A stretch of 64,000 nt of DNA from assembly GCA_033964015.1 (NCBI GenBank), contig CM066912.1, positions 26,907,532 to 26,971,531 of the forward strand, written 5' to 3'. A program made the position numbers and the translations under genes. This DNA comes from Scolanthus callimorphus. Taxonomy: Eukaryota > Cnidaria > Anthozoa > Actiniaria > Edwardsiidae. This document shows, piece after piece, positions 63,980-64,000 of this stretch (position 1 is its first letter; each line of letters begins with the position of its first letter). The notes below the pieces were generated by a model, which saw only the letters and a list, made by a program, of their open reading frames with translations, was not told where the DNA came from and did not search any database.

Positions 63980-64000
63980 GTACGTAAGGATTGACGTTAT

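Overview
The window looks like nuclear DNA of an animal, most probably an anthozoan cnidarian such as a stony coral. It has spliced genes with GT-AG introns, secreted phospholipase A2 genes with a hydrophobic leader and a KR-type propeptide junction, and very dense short inverted-repeat transposons. Species assignment is inference. Nothing bacterial or phage-like is present.

Layout. 1-3800: mostly non-genic with two fold-back elements and one possible short secreted peptide (1768-1860). 3811-5589 (-): an unrecognised 592-residue coiled-coil protein. 5590-8830: several fold-back elements. 8832-50073 (+): one large gene assembled here from eight exons whose phases agree. It encodes a synaptotagmin of the Syt12-like, calcium-independent kind (about 416 residues), with a one-base reading-frame break in exon 7. 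Intron 1 holds a 6.7-kb LTR retrotransposon on the opposite strand (10401-17137), itself inserted in an older inverted-repeat element, plus a 22-bp minisatellite. Intron 3 (15.4 kb) holds a CTG/TTG array, two oppositely oriented arrays of the palindrome GCACAAATTTGTGC, nested TIR elements and scattered exon-like fragments. Intron 6 contains an uninterrupted antisense gene for a sorting nexin-16-like protein (43511-44527).

50.1-54.1 kb is non-genic and full of fold-back elements. 54235-61572 holds two secreted phospholipase A2 genes, head to head, as an inverted duplication that includes their promoters. A palindromic element lies near the symmetry axis (about 57.2 kb). The first two exons of a third gene with the same exon lengths begin at 63690 and run off the window.

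Functional links: synaptotagmin and SNX16 both belong to membrane trafficking, but their nesting does not by itself show a joint role. The phospholipase genes form a local secreted-enzyme cluster (digestive, defensive or venom roles cannot be separated from sequence). The retrotransposon has Gag and a canonical -1 frameshift signal at the Gag stop, but I see no recognisable protease, reverse transcriptase or integrase in it.
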